DNA from: Defluviitaleaceae bacterium
Lineage (GTDB): Bacteria > Bacillota > Clostridia > Lachnospirales > WQUN01
Assembly: GCA_009780185.1 (NCBI GenBank)
Contig: WRAN01000014.1
Span: 1-64,000, forward strand
DNA length: 64,000 bases
Direction of reading: 5' to 3'
The notes beneath the pieces were generated by a model, which was not told the origin of the DNA, made no database searches, and saw only the letters and a program-made list of their open reading frames with translations. A program made the translations under genes and the position numbers. Of the stretch, positions 23,825-33,537 are shown piece by piece; position 1 is the stretch's first letter; the number at the start of each line of letters is the position of its first letter.

Positions 23825-25351
23825 TTACTTTATTATCTCATTAATAATCGTTTCAAATTTCATAAATCGTGATGCCTTAAATAACACCACATCGCCTTGG
23901 CGCAAAATATGCCGCCACTGTGTTAAGAAGTCTTCTACTGTTTCGAAGTGAAGGGCTGTTTGCGGGGTATCCTCTTCCTGTTCTGCTGTGTGGCGCAGTA
24001 TTGCCCCTATTTCCGGCCCCATATTTACACCACTGGTTCTATACCCGGTAGTACGCTTTGGCACATCAAAGAGTCTTTCGGCGCTTTCATCCAATAAAGG
24101 TTGGTTCCCTACTCGACCCTTTTGGGCTTGCCTGGTTCTTATTGCGTCATAGAAGCCTTCATTCATCCACCAGGCCATTTTTCCAATGGTAACTAACATA
24201 TTTATTCCGCTGTCTGCCGCAAACGCTCCAACTTCCTTATGGCGAGCCTCAGCCACGTGGCCTAGCTCATTCATATCGCCCAGCACGCATACTTTCCTTC
24301 CGTCCTGAGATACTACTACTTTTATGGCCTCCAGCATCGATGCCGGGTTCGCATTATATACATCGTTTATTACAGTCATTCCACCGGATTCCATAACTGT
24401 GAGACGCCCCCCCGGCGGAGTAAATTTTTCAAAACCCTGGGCAATTTCTGCCGGGGTAAGCCCCATTTCTATACCCACAGTAGCGGCTAAAAGGGCGTTC
24501 ATAACCATATGCCCTCCCGGTAGGGATATGTTTATATGAATATCCTGGTCATCAATCACAAAATGAGACGAACCACCGGAAATACTGCTTTCTTCCATGG
24601 ACTTGATATTTGTTGAGCTTGGATAGATTAACTTAAAAGAGGCAGCCTTAGCCTTGGCTATTTGCCCTGTAAGTAGCGGGTCATTGCCATTGAATATTGC
24701 AGTACCCTTAGGCGCAAGGCCATCCAAAATTTCTAGCTTTGCGTGAAGTATCCCTTCCCTATTTTTGAAATTTTCTATATGTGCATCCCCGATATTGGTT
24801 ATTACCGCGATATCTGGAGCACCTACTAAGCTAAGTTCATGGATTTCCCCACCATGATTCATCCCCATTTCCAATACCAAAACCTCGTCTTCTGGAGTTA
24901 ATTGAAAAATAGAAAGGGGTAGACCTATATCATTATTAAAATTTCCCAATGTCTTCTGTGTCTTATATTTTTCAGCTAAGACATATGCAATCATGTCCTT
25001 AGTGGTGGTTTTGCCCGCGCTTCCTGTAATTGCAACTACTTTTATCTTGTGCTTACGGCGATAATGAGCGGCTATATCCATCAGCGCCCGGCGGGTAGAC
25101 TTTACGTAAATTACAGGGCCATCGGCAATATCCGGCTTCTCTGTCAAAGAGCATACAGCACCACTTTCAAGTGCACTTGCAACAAAATCATGACCATCTA
25201 CATTATCCCCAGCTAAAGGCACAAAAAGAGCGCCTGGTTCCAATTTCCGTGAGTCAGTACATATGGAAGTAACCATAGCATCATGACTTATATTGGTATT
25301 AACAAGCTGGCCTTTACAGGCGGCCAAAATCTCTAAGATACTTAGCTGCAT
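23825..25351 (-). CDS. murF: UDP-N-acetylmuramoyl-tripeptide--D-alanyl-D-alanine ligase
   Basis: A 508-residue Mur ligase that adds D-Ala-D-Ala. ATP loop ITGSAGKTTTKD (about residue 111), EMGMNHGGEI, NDVYNANPASM and the C-terminal GDVVLFKASR are all present. It is longer than the usual 440-470 residues because about 65 polar residues are inserted between VTIGKMAWWM and the conserved HFETVEDF segment. The insert looks low in hydrophobic content and probably forms a loop on the C-terminal domain. Starts inside the murE end (10-base overlap). Confidence 0.93.
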   Translation of the reverse strand: MQLSILEILAACKGQLVNTNISHDAMVTSICTDSRKLEPGALFVPLAGDNVDGHDFVASALESGAVCSLTEKPDIADGPVIYVKSTRRALMDIAAHYRRKHKIKVVAITGSAGKTTTKDMIAYVLAEKYKTQKTLGNFNNDIGLPLSIFQLTPEDEVLVLEMGMNHGGEIHELSLVGAPDIAVITNIGDAHIENFKNREGILHAKLEILDGLAPKGTAIFNGNDPLLTGQIAKAKAASFKLIYPSSTNIKSMEESSISGGSSHFVIDDQDIHINISLPGGHMVMNALLAATVGIEMGLTPAEIAQGFEKFTPPGGRLTVMESGGMTVINDVYNANPASMLEAIKVVVSQDGRKVCVLGDMNELGHVAEARHKEVGAFAADSGINMLVTIGKMAWWMNEGFYDAIRTRQAQKGRVGNQPLLDESAERLFDVPKRTTGYRTSGVNMGPEIGAILRHTAEQEEDTPQTALHFETVEDFLTQWRHILRQGDVVLFKASRFMKFETIINEIIK

Positions 25352-26907
25352 GATTCCAACGCCTCCAGTGCAGTTTCATAATCACTAAAATGATGCTTTA
25401 TTGTGCCAATTATCTGGTAATCCTCGTGGCCTTTGCCAGCTATTATTAGGGCATCACCTGGGGTTAACATCCTTACGCCTCTGAAAATTGCCTCACGGCG
25501 GCTTTCATATATTGCATAGGATACCTTTGTAGTTTTGATACCTTCTTCTATTTGGGAAATGATGGTTTCTGGATCTTCTGTTCGGGGATTGTCAGAGGTT
25601 AGGATAACGTAATCTGCCAGCTCTCCGGCAATACGCCCCATTATTGGACGTTTCCCGCTGTCCCTATCCCCGCCACATCCTAGAATAATCACGACTAGGC
25701 CTGAAGTAAACTCCCGTACACTTTGGACAATATTTGTAACCCCGTCGGGGGTATGAGCATAATCCACCAGCACATGCACACCCAGGCTATTGGGTACATC
25801 CTGTATGCGCCCGGTTACGCCGTGTATTTGGGTCTGGCATATTCTTTCTAGAGGAATGCCAAGCTTGTGGCAGGTTCCTATCGCTGCCAGTGCGTTATAA
25901 ATATTGAACCGCCCTTTGGCATTAAGGGTAAACTTCTGCTCTTCGCCTCCAAGATTTACTTCAAATAATGTCCCGCTAATATGATGAGTTATATGTAGGG
26001 CCATAAGCCCTGCGTTTTTTTGAAGCCCATAGGTCAAATATGAATCATTTCCCAAATGAGCCAGCATAACCGGGGTTGATTCATCATCACCATTTACCAC
26101 AGCAAAGCGGCTTTGGGCAAAAAGCTGGGCTTTTGCCAGCCGATAATTATCCATCGTACCATGAAGATCCAGATGATCCTGTGTAAGATTAGTAAATACC
26201 CCAACATCGAAAACAAGTCCTTCAACTTTAAAAAATGCAAGGGCGTGGGAACTAACTTCCATTACTACATATTTTACCCCTTGGTCAACCATATAAGCAA
26301 AAATTTCTTGTAGCTCCATTGGGTCTGGAGTTGTGGATGTGGCAAAGGGGATATCTATTAAAGATTCCCCTACCCTTGCGCCATTGGTGCCAATTATACC
26401 GGTTTTATGACCGCATTGGCGTAGAATTTCCTCTATAAAATGGGTTGTTGTGGTTTTGCCGTTGGTGCCTGTTACCCCAATCAGGTTAAGCTTCCTAGCA
26501 GGGTGGCCATATAGATGTGCGGCAATTAACGCCATTACCTGGCGGGTGTTCTCCACTTGGATAATAGTCACACCCTCAGGATACATAAGCTCTACACCTG
26601 GGGTATCGCTGCCTCTTGCCTGGAATCTTCCGTCATAGCCCACAGGTCGCGGATAGATACGACCGCTATTTTCCGGCCACATTTGGGTCCACTTGTATTT
26701 CTCCATAATAATCGCACTTGCGCCTGCCTTGGCAGCATCATAAATAAATTCATGGCCATCCATAGTCAAGCCAATGATGCAAATAAAAAGCCCGCCACTA
26801 GTAACCTTACGAGAATCAATAGTAATCGAGGAAATTTCCTGGGAAATACCTCTGCCTTCTTGTATAACTTCATATTTTATATCTTGTAATAAACCATCCA
26901 AGGTCAT
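25342..26907 (-). CDS. murE: UDP-N-acetylmuramoyl-tripeptide synthetase, meso-DAP type
   Basis: A 521-residue Mur ligase for the third residue of the stem peptide. ATP loop VTGTNGKTTTTHF, NLTQDHLDLHGTM and the specificity motif DNPRTEDP are visible. DNPR is the signature of meso-diaminopimelate ligases, so the wall is probably A1-gamma type. The start is ATG at 26907, overlapping the PBP stop by four bases; a seven-codon longer frame is less likely. Confidence 0.95.
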   Translation of the reverse strand: MTLDGLLQDIKYEVIQEGRGISQEISSITIDSRKVTSGGLFICIIGLTMDGHEFIYDAAKAGASAIIMEKYKWTQMWPENSGRIYPRPVGYDGRFQARGSDTPGVELMYPEGVTIIQVENTRQVMALIAAHLYGHPARKLNLIGVTGTNGKTTTTHFIEEILRQCGHKTGIIGTNGARVGESLIDIPFATSTTPDPMELQEIFAYMVDQGVKYVVMEVSSHALAFFKVEGLVFDVGVFTNLTQDHLDLHGTMDNYRLAKAQLFAQSRFAVVNGDDESTPVMLAHLGNDSYLTYGLQKNAGLMALHITHHISGTLFEVNLGGEEQKFTLNAKGRFNIYNALAAIGTCHKLGIPLERICQTQIHGVTGRIQDVPNSLGVHVLVDYAHTPDGVTNIVQSVREFTSGLVVIILGCGGDRDSGKRPIMGRIAGELADYVILTSDNPRTEDPETIISQIEEGIKTTKVSYAIYESRREAIFRGVRMLTPGDALIIAGKGHEDYQIIGTIKHHFSDYETALEALESCS

Positions 26908-28862
26908 TGCTCTTCCATCCCCATCCACAGCAAAATTCGCTCTCCTTGATTTACCAGCTCTCCAGGAATGGGGAACTGGTCTATAACAGTATTACCATTT
27001 CCTGTAACATCAAAACCCAGTTTTGCTTCCCCTAGTATCTTAGCTGCCTCAGCTCTTTCCAAGCCTCGCACATCAGGAAGGCTTACAGGAACTGCTCCCG
27101 GTATTTCCAGCTCCTCTTCCGAAAACATCGGGGTAATCCCTAAGTATGGTAGCGCGTTCTCCAAAAGCACCTGCATTACAGGGCCTGTTACCTGCCCGCC
27201 GTAATATGCTCCTTTTGGCTCATCTAAGAGCACCAATGCCACCACTGTAGGATTCTCTGCCGGAGCAAAGGCCATAATTGAGGAAATATATCGCCCGCTG
27301 CCTCTTGGCAGTTTTTGACTTGTTGCGGTCTTACCCCCGACCCTAAAGCCGGGTATGTATGTGCGGCGGCCTGTACCTACACTTACTACGGTTTCCAATA
27401 TATAGCGCATGGTTTCGCTTACTTCTGTAGGAATGATTTGTTCGCCTTGCGGATGAGAGAACTCCTGCACTATAACCCCGTCCGAATCCAGCAGCCGCAT
27501 ACCTACATGGGGGGTTACTTGGTAACCGCCGTTTATCACAGCCGCCGCCGCCCTAACAAGTTGAAGAGGGGTAATTGTAAGGCTTTGCCCAAAGGCCATA
27601 GTCGCAAGCTCTACCGGGCCTATGTTCTCTGGTTTATACATAATGCCCACGGCTTCACCCGGCAGGTCAATACCAGTCTTTTCGTGAAATCCAAAGCGCA
27701 ACAGGTAATCATAAAAAAGCTCTGCGCCAAGCTGCTCCCCAAGGGTCATAAATACTGGATTGCAGGAGTTTTGTACCCCTTGCAGAAAAGTCTGTGCTCC
27801 GTGACTTCTAGGGCTTCGCCAGCATTTTATCTGCCGCCCGCCTACTGTCATGGAACCACCGCATGAAAAAATCGTGTCCAATGTGACGAGGCCTTCAGCC
27901 ATGGCCGCCGCCGATGTCACGATTTTGAATGTAGAGCCGGGTTCGTATGTATCATTAATGGCAAAGTTACGCCACATACGGTTAAGCTCGTACATTTGCT
28001 CCTCACTGGATAATGAATCCCATATCATGTAAAGCTCTGGTGATTGTATGGTAAATGGTTCGTTCAAGTCAAAGCCAGGTTTGTTGGCCAAGGCGTATAT
28101 TTGTCCATTTTGAGGATTCATTAGAATAATTACCCCTCTTAGGGCATCCTTTTCCCTTACCAACATTTCTATGGTCTGCTCTGCGTAGGCTTGTAGTACT
28201 GCATCTATGGTTAGTACCAAGTCATAGCCGTCAGTAGGAGGCACCCGGTACTGGCGGCCATGAGGCAGCTCCCGGCCAGCTACATCTGTTTCTGTGAGAA
28301 TACGCCCCGGTTCACCTCTAAGATATTGATCATACTTAGCTTCTAAGCCTATGATACCCTGGTTGTCCCGTCCTACAAAACCTATTACATGGGCAGCTAG
28401 AAACCCGTTGGGGTATACTCTGCGGATATCTTCATCTATTACAACACCAGGCAGGCCAAGGCTACGGATTCTTTCCGCCACCTCTATATCTACCTGCTGT
28501 GCTACCCTAACAAGAGCTACCCTACGAGATATTTTTTCAAGTAAGGCGGCTTCATCCATTTCCAACTCTCTGGCCAGGGCAGCCGCAGTAGCCGGCAAAT
28601 CTTTTACTTGAGCATAGATTACACTAATAGACGCAACTGTTTCAGTAACGGCAAGCCCCACCATGTTTCTATCGTAAATACTTCCTCTGTTGGGGGTTAT
28701 TAACCGATCCCTAGTTTGCTGTTCGAAGGCCAGAGCTTGAAGCTCTTCCCCTCTAAATGCCTGGATGTAAAAAATCCTACCAATTAGCGCAAAAATACAT
28801 ATCTGGAAAACCAGCATCATATAAAATGCTTTCTTACGGATTCCTAATGATGGCTTTGTCAT
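26904..28862 (-). CDS. class B penicillin-binding protein with PASTA domain, SpoVD/FtsI type
   Basis: A 652-residue transpeptidase. Short cytoplasmic N terminus, one membrane helix (about 14-30), a dimerisation domain starting with RDRLITPNRGSIYDRN, and a transpeptidase domain with active-site SxxK in YEPGSTFKIVT, SCN in VQNSCNPVF and KTAT in VGGKTATSQ (KTG motif with Ala). A single C-terminal PASTA domain (about 590-650, starting LPDVRGLERAEA) follows. SpoVD of Bacillus has the same layout and is used for the spore cortex. Position directly before murE matches spoVD in Bacillus. Confidence 0.88.
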   Translation of the reverse strand: MTKPSLGIRKKAFYMMLVFQICIFALIGRIFYIQAFRGEELQALAFEQQTRDRLITPNRGSIYDRNMVGLAVTETVASISVIYAQVKDLPATAAALARELEMDEAALLEKISRRVALVRVAQQVDIEVAERIRSLGLPGVVIDEDIRRVYPNGFLAAHVIGFVGRDNQGIIGLEAKYDQYLRGEPGRILTETDVAGRELPHGRQYRVPPTDGYDLVLTIDAVLQAYAEQTIEMLVREKDALRGVIILMNPQNGQIYALANKPGFDLNEPFTIQSPELYMIWDSLSSEEQMYELNRMWRNFAINDTYEPGSTFKIVTSAAAMAEGLVTLDTIFSCGGSMTVGGRQIKCWRSPRSHGAQTFLQGVQNSCNPVFMTLGEQLGAELFYDYLLRFGFHEKTGIDLPGEAVGIMYKPENIGPVELATMAFGQSLTITPLQLVRAAAAVINGGYQVTPHVGMRLLDSDGVIVQEFSHPQGEQIIPTEVSETMRYILETVVSVGTGRRTYIPGFRVGGKTATSQKLPRGSGRYISSIMAFAPAENPTVVALVLLDEPKGAYYGGQVTGPVMQVLLENALPYLGITPMFSEEELEIPGAVPVSLPDVRGLERAEAAKILGEAKLGFDVTGNGNTVIDQFPIPGELVNQGERILLWMGMEEQ

Positions 28863-28919
28863 AAACCTATTCTTCCTATTAATCGTTCCATATAGCCTAT
28901 GAAGCCAAAAGTACCACTA

Positions 28920-31013
28920 TTACTCCTCTTCTTCTAAGCCGTTGTTAAATTGATTTACCACATTTGTACATACAAGACTTCCGGCACGGGATAAAATCAA
29001 AGTAAAGGCCAACAGCGCAAGAGCCATATTACCAGATTCACCAAACCAATTGTATGCATTATAGGAAATAACTTCCGGCAGCGATATTGGAAGCGCATCA
29101 GGTAAAACACCTAATACAATTAACACCACTGCACCCAAAATAACAAAAATACCTACAATATAATTGATTACAGAGAATGGCCCGACCCCTGATAAAGCAT
29201 CGAACATATTTGAGTAAATACCATCTCTAATCCCTTTAATCATAGAGAACAAAGATCCATAGAAAAAGGTTACATACAAAACAACAACAGCAAGTCCACC
29301 TAAAATAAGCACTAAATCCAATGGAGAGTCAAAAATACTTAACCCGAAGAGAGCTTGGCCATCGCTACCAAACCTAAGCGCCAGTAACACAGCCCCAGCC
29401 ATTATCACGCATAGATGCACAAAAAATGTAACCCTAAATAAGCTTAAAGCAGTGATTGATTTTTCTGGTGCACGAGGGGATGTGGATGCCATGAAAATCA
29501 TCCAAAGAGATACAATAGGCAAAATGGGCAGAATTGTAAGAGCCGCCATCATTCCATATCCAAGGATATTGCGCGGATGGTTAGTAAATATCCACAGTAT
29601 AATAGGCAAAGCTAAGCCGCCAAGGGTATACAAAACAGACCCAAACATAAATGGCGCGCTTTTACCAAACTCATGTATACGGTCTGTATAACTAGAAGAA
29701 TCGTAATTTCCTATATTGGGATTTTGATAATCAGAGTAATCTTCGGTTCCCTGGGTATAGCTGTCGGGATATTCTCCTGACGGCTGAGGCGATAAGGTGG
29801 CCTCTTGCCTGGCAGGGGGCTGATAAGATTCACTCTCATGGACTTGCGCAAAGGCACCAGGTGTATTTAAAAACTCGGCGCGTGTAACATCTTGTGCCAT
29901 CCTCTCCTGGGTTGAGCCTATTTGCCTTTGAGGCTCTGGCTGACCCATGGTCAGATTTCCACTTTGTTGTGGTGCTTGGGCCTCTTTATTGGCTATACGG
30001 TATTTTTCTATACATTCCAGTAAGAAGCCTTGGTAATCAGGATTGGGGTTTGCCTGCAGCTTTTGATCTAGACTTGTAATAAAGTCGCGCTTTCCTTCCA
30101 AAGCAAGAGTATCAAAGTAGGCATGGAATTTTTCAAATTTTTCTGTCAGCTCAGCATTTCTTGCAGGGGGTGCTTGTGCAGGCGCATGGACTTGTACTGG
30201 TTCATGGTTTTGTGGTTCTGGTTTCGGGGGTACATAATGCCCTGGTGTTGGAGGTGCCTGCCTTCTGAGCTCATTATCTAAAGCAGCCAGCTCATTTTTA
30301 ATATTTAAGGCCACGCCTTCGTTGAAGCCTGTTACTCTTTCTAATGCCTTACCCTTGTAATGCATAGCCCACTGGATGGATTCAGTTGTCCTTGGATCAG
30401 GCACATCTCGATTCAGATAAATATCTCCTATAGTATTGTAAAGACCATAATCTATATCATTACTTCCGTTTTCTATTATTTTCAGGCCCCGCTCTAGTAG
30501 ACGGAAGCCATTCTCTTTATCTCTTTGCACAGGAGCATTGCCTAACCGCTGCGATAGGGGCATGAATGAACCTGCGGCATATACAATCCCAAGCTCTATA
30601 GCAGATCTGGGTGAGCTGTATTTATTTGCAAGCTCGGACAATAGTCGCAGTGCTTCGTCTGCGTTTGCGCTTTCATAACCGGAGTGCATATGAAGCCATA
30701 CCAGCCTGCGTTTTGACACAGCCCTTCCATCCATACCCTCCATAGTTTCCCAGTATGGATGATTAGATGATTTATTCCACCAGTAAGCCATGTGATTATA
30801 GGCAGCCCGAGGGTCTGCACGGCCAAGCTCCGCACATAGCTCTCCCAAGTAGTATTGAGCCCTTGGGTTATTGGCCATAGCAGCGCGTTCTAACCAGCCC
30901 TTGGCTATATTTATATCTTTGTTTTGGCCTTTGGAATAATGATATCCCAGCAAAAACTGGCTTTCGTCATGACCTTGTTCTGCCAGCCTTTGCAGTTCGT
31001 TTAAATCCCGCAC
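28920..31013 (-). CDS. Sel1-like repeat membrane protein inside the cell-wall cluster
   Basis: A 697-residue protein that I cannot assign to a function. Residues 1-240 contain Sel1-type helical repeats (QFLLGYHYSKGQNKDINIAK, AQYYLGELCAELGRADPRAA), which usually serve protein-protein contact. Residues 250-450 are Pro/Gln-rich and probably disordered. Residues about 455-690 carry around six membrane helices. The tail is acidic (NNGLEEEE). It sits between two class B PBP genes, reading the same way, so an accessory role in septum or cortex synthesis is plausible inference. Confidence 0.7.
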   Translation of the reverse strand: MRDLNELQRLAEQGHDESQFLLGYHYSKGQNKDINIAKGWLERAAMANNPRAQYYLGELCAELGRADPRAAYNHMAYWWNKSSNHPYWETMEGMDGRAVSKRRLVWLHMHSGYESANADEALRLLSELANKYSSPRSAIELGIVYAAGSFMPLSQRLGNAPVQRDKENGFRLLERGLKIIENGSNDIDYGLYNTIGDIYLNRDVPDPRTTESIQWAMHYKGKALERVTGFNEGVALNIKNELAALDNELRRQAPPTPGHYVPPKPEPQNHEPVQVHAPAQAPPARNAELTEKFEKFHAYFDTLALEGKRDFITSLDQKLQANPNPDYQGFLLECIEKYRIANKEAQAPQQSGNLTMGQPEPQRQIGSTQERMAQDVTRAEFLNTPGAFAQVHESESYQPPARQEATLSPQPSGEYPDSYTQGTEDYSDYQNPNIGNYDSSSYTDRIHEFGKSAPFMFGSVLYTLGGLALPIILWIFTNHPRNILGYGMMAALTILPILPIVSLWMIFMASTSPRAPEKSITALSLFRVTFFVHLCVIMAGAVLLALRFGSDGQALFGLSIFDSPLDLVLILGGLAVVVLYVTFFYGSLFSMIKGIRDGIYSNMFDALSGVGPFSVINYIVGIFVILGAVVLIVLGVLPDALPISLPEVISYNAYNWFGESGNMALALLAFTLILSRAGSLVCTNVVNQFNNGLEEEE

Positions 31014-31046
31014 GTGTATCTCCCTTTCCTTTTGAATGGGTCTTTT

Positions 31047-33398
31047 CTATCTCCCGGTAATCAACCGAACCTGTAGTCCTTGTTCGACTTCCGTCCCAGG
31101 GGGAGGAAATTGACGATATATATAATAACTAGGAAGTTCAGTAGCTGTGCCCTCTTCTCTTTCTACGGCATGGGCAGTTCCCGGTGTATAGTTTCCTGAG
31201 TCGTGGCCCCCTCGACTACCCGTTACCAAAACTGCCCACAGCATGGTTTCACCCAAAATCATTTCAGCCTGGGCAATAGGCAGCCCCTCTACATCAGGCA
31301 CTATTACCATATTTTCTGTTCTGGTTTCCGGGTCAGTATAAAGTATAACAGGAGCAGTTTGAGGCATAGGCCTTCCTGGTGGTGGGATATGGTTTGTGAT
31401 TACAGTTCCGCCACCAATGATATGAAAGTCCAGGTTTTGGTTGTTTAGATTGCGCACCACATCTGTAACCCTAAGCCCAGCAAAGTCTGGCATTACTGCA
31501 CTTTCAGGAAGCCAGGGCTGTAGGTTATCTTCACCATATGGAGTATCTGAAGGACGAAGACTACGCATTTGTATTAGGTCTAAAAAGAAATCCCTGACTA
31601 TAGGTGCTACGGTAGTACCACTAGAGAGATTTCTGTTTTCTACATGGTCTATAACCATCAGTACAATGAACTCAGGGTTCTCTACCGGAGTGTAAGCGAT
31701 ATAGGTAAGGGTGAGGCCTTCATTAATGGAGCCACGAGCACCCTGCTGGGCAGAGCCGGTTTTACCACCAATTGCATAGCCTTCAATGGCAGAGCGCCGT
31801 CCGGTACCATGTTGTGCTGAAACCGTTTGCTGCATGTCTGTACGAAGCCAGTTGGCCCAAAACTCTGATACAGTGCGGCGTACAACAGTTGGCCTGTTCT
31901 CCATTATAACATCGTCATAGGCATCTACAATTTGGCTTACAACAAATGGCTGCATCAGATTTCCGCCGTTAATCAAGGATGAAAAGGCTGTAATCGACTG
32001 GATGGTAGTAGCATTAAAACCCTGTCCGATTGAGCTTGTGGCCATTTGTACCGGGCCAAGCTGATGAAATTGATACATAACCGCGGGAGAAGATACATCG
32101 GACTCGCCGGGTAAATCTATACCGGTACGCTCTCCAAAGCCAAAGTATCCCCGATATCGATAAAATGCGTCTCGGCCGAGCAAATTATTTATTTCAGTCA
32201 TAGCTACATTGCAAGAGCGATACAACACCTCTGACAAGTTAAGACTTCCATGACCGGGGCCATACCAACAGTAAACAGTTCTATCCGCGATATTCACATG
32301 ACCACTGCAGTAAAATCTGCTATTAAGGTTTATAACCCCTTCCTCCAATGCGGCAGCTACTACAAAAGGCTTAAAAATCGAACCCGGTTCATAGGAGTGC
32401 GATATATGGAAATTAGACCACATGTTAAGGCGCCTAAGGACTTGTTCTTCAGCATCTATATATTCCCAATTAGTACGCATCCTTGGGTCGGAAAAATAGG
32501 CCGGATTTCCTGGGTCTTCTAAGGAAAAGGTGCGGCATTGAGCCATTGCCAGGATTTCGCCGGTGTGAGGATTCATAACCAAAAGACCAACGTTACGGCT
32601 TGGTATATTGCGGGCTGTGGCATCTACATATTCCTGTGCAAGACGTTGAATATCTGAATCTATTGTTGTAACCAAAGTCAAACCATGCTGCACTTGCTCT
32701 GACTCTACCGTTGGATTACCTTGGTTATCAAAAGTACGGAATACTCGTCCAGGCACGCCCGCAAGCTGGGTATTATATTGAAGTTCCAGCCCGTGGAAAG
32801 AATCACCCCATCTAAAGCCAATTAAATGGGGGGCAAAAAGTGGGTCAGCATGCCAGCGTTGCGTGCCTCTTGTCGCATGTATATCTGGTAATTGCCTATT
32901 ATCATTTAAAGGTACCGCAATCTCGCCAGGCACTAATCGCTCTACTACAAAGTGATTGGTGTCGTTTATTAAGTTACCATAGTTATCCCGTGCAAAAATA
33001 TTCTCCAATTCATGACGAGGAATGTCAAATGCTTCATATAGTGCATCTATTGTCTCTTGAATTAAATTTCTATCAGGAGCAGGGTTTCGCCTTGCTGCTG
33101 CAAGACGCACATCTACAAATACCGTATATACTGGCCTGCTCATTGCCAGCGGTACGGCATTGCGGTCGGTTATTTGGCCTCGCTCTGCAACAATTTCCGG
33201 TGTGTTCAAAGCTTGAGTCCTTACCTCTTGAGCAATAGATTCCCTTACAAGCATATCACCATGGGTTGTTTGCCAATACCATATGCGATAAAAAAGAGCC
33301 AACAAACAGATGGTAAAAAAAGCGCCCATTAGCCGAACTCGCCTATTGCGGCGCAGTTCGTGAATGGGCGCTTTGTATTTGCGTTCACGATTATCCAT
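31047..33398 (-). CDS. class B penicillin-binding protein with two PASTA domains
   Basis: A 783-residue transpeptidase with one membrane helix near residue 25-45, a dimerisation domain, and the motifs SYEPGSIFKPFVVAA (SxxK), YRSCNVAM (SxN) and GGKTGSAQQG (KTG). Two PASTA-like domains follow (about 645-700 and 715-783). It is the likely septal FtsI/PBP2 partner of FtsW, by position after ftsL. ATG at 33398 has AAGGAG; a longer frame would start inside a repeat-rich gap. PASTA domains can bind peptidoglycan or other division proteins. Confidence 0.87.
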   Translation of the reverse strand: MDNRERKYKAPIHELRRNRRVRLMGAFFTICLLALFYRIWYWQTTHGDMLVRESIAQEVRTQALNTPEIVAERGQITDRNAVPLAMSRPVYTVFVDVRLAAARRNPAPDRNLIQETIDALYEAFDIPRHELENIFARDNYGNLINDTNHFVVERLVPGEIAVPLNDNRQLPDIHATRGTQRWHADPLFAPHLIGFRWGDSFHGLELQYNTQLAGVPGRVFRTFDNQGNPTVESEQVQHGLTLVTTIDSDIQRLAQEYVDATARNIPSRNVGLLVMNPHTGEILAMAQCRTFSLEDPGNPAYFSDPRMRTNWEYIDAEEQVLRRLNMWSNFHISHSYEPGSIFKPFVVAAALEEGVINLNSRFYCSGHVNIADRTVYCWYGPGHGSLNLSEVLYRSCNVAMTEINNLLGRDAFYRYRGYFGFGERTGIDLPGESDVSSPAVMYQFHQLGPVQMATSSIGQGFNATTIQSITAFSSLINGGNLMQPFVVSQIVDAYDDVIMENRPTVVRRTVSEFWANWLRTDMQQTVSAQHGTGRRSAIEGYAIGGKTGSAQQGARGSINEGLTLTYIAYTPVENPEFIVLMVIDHVENRNLSSGTTVAPIVRDFFLDLIQMRSLRPSDTPYGEDNLQPWLPESAVMPDFAGLRVTDVVRNLNNQNLDFHIIGGGTVITNHIPPPGRPMPQTAPVILYTDPETRTENMVIVPDVEGLPIAQAEMILGETMLWAVLVTGSRGGHDSGNYTPGTAHAVEREEGTATELPSYYIYRQFPPPGTEVEQGLQVRLITGR

Positions 33399-33419
33399 GC
33401 TAATACTCCTTCTAAAACC

Positions 33420-33505
33420 TTGGGGCTCTGCCCCAAACCCCGCAAGCTTTTGTAAAAGCTTGATCAAAACTTTGATATAAAATCGTGCTTTTACACGATT
33501 TTTGG
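33420..33505. repeat. tandem hairpin repeat between ftsL and PBP gene
   Basis: Four short palindromes follow one another: TTGGGGCTCTGCCCCAA (33420-33436), CAAGCTTTTGTAAAAGCTTG (33443-33462), ATCAAAACTTTGAT (33463-33476) and AAATCGTG...CACGATTT (33480-33502). The last could act as a terminator or attenuator for the minus transcript. A GGGGTTTGGGG core is shared with the GC-rich cluster near 38 kb, suggesting a dispersed intergenic repeat. Confidence 0.6.
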
Positions 33506-33537
33506 GTTGATTTTTGTATTTTTCATTTGTATATTAA

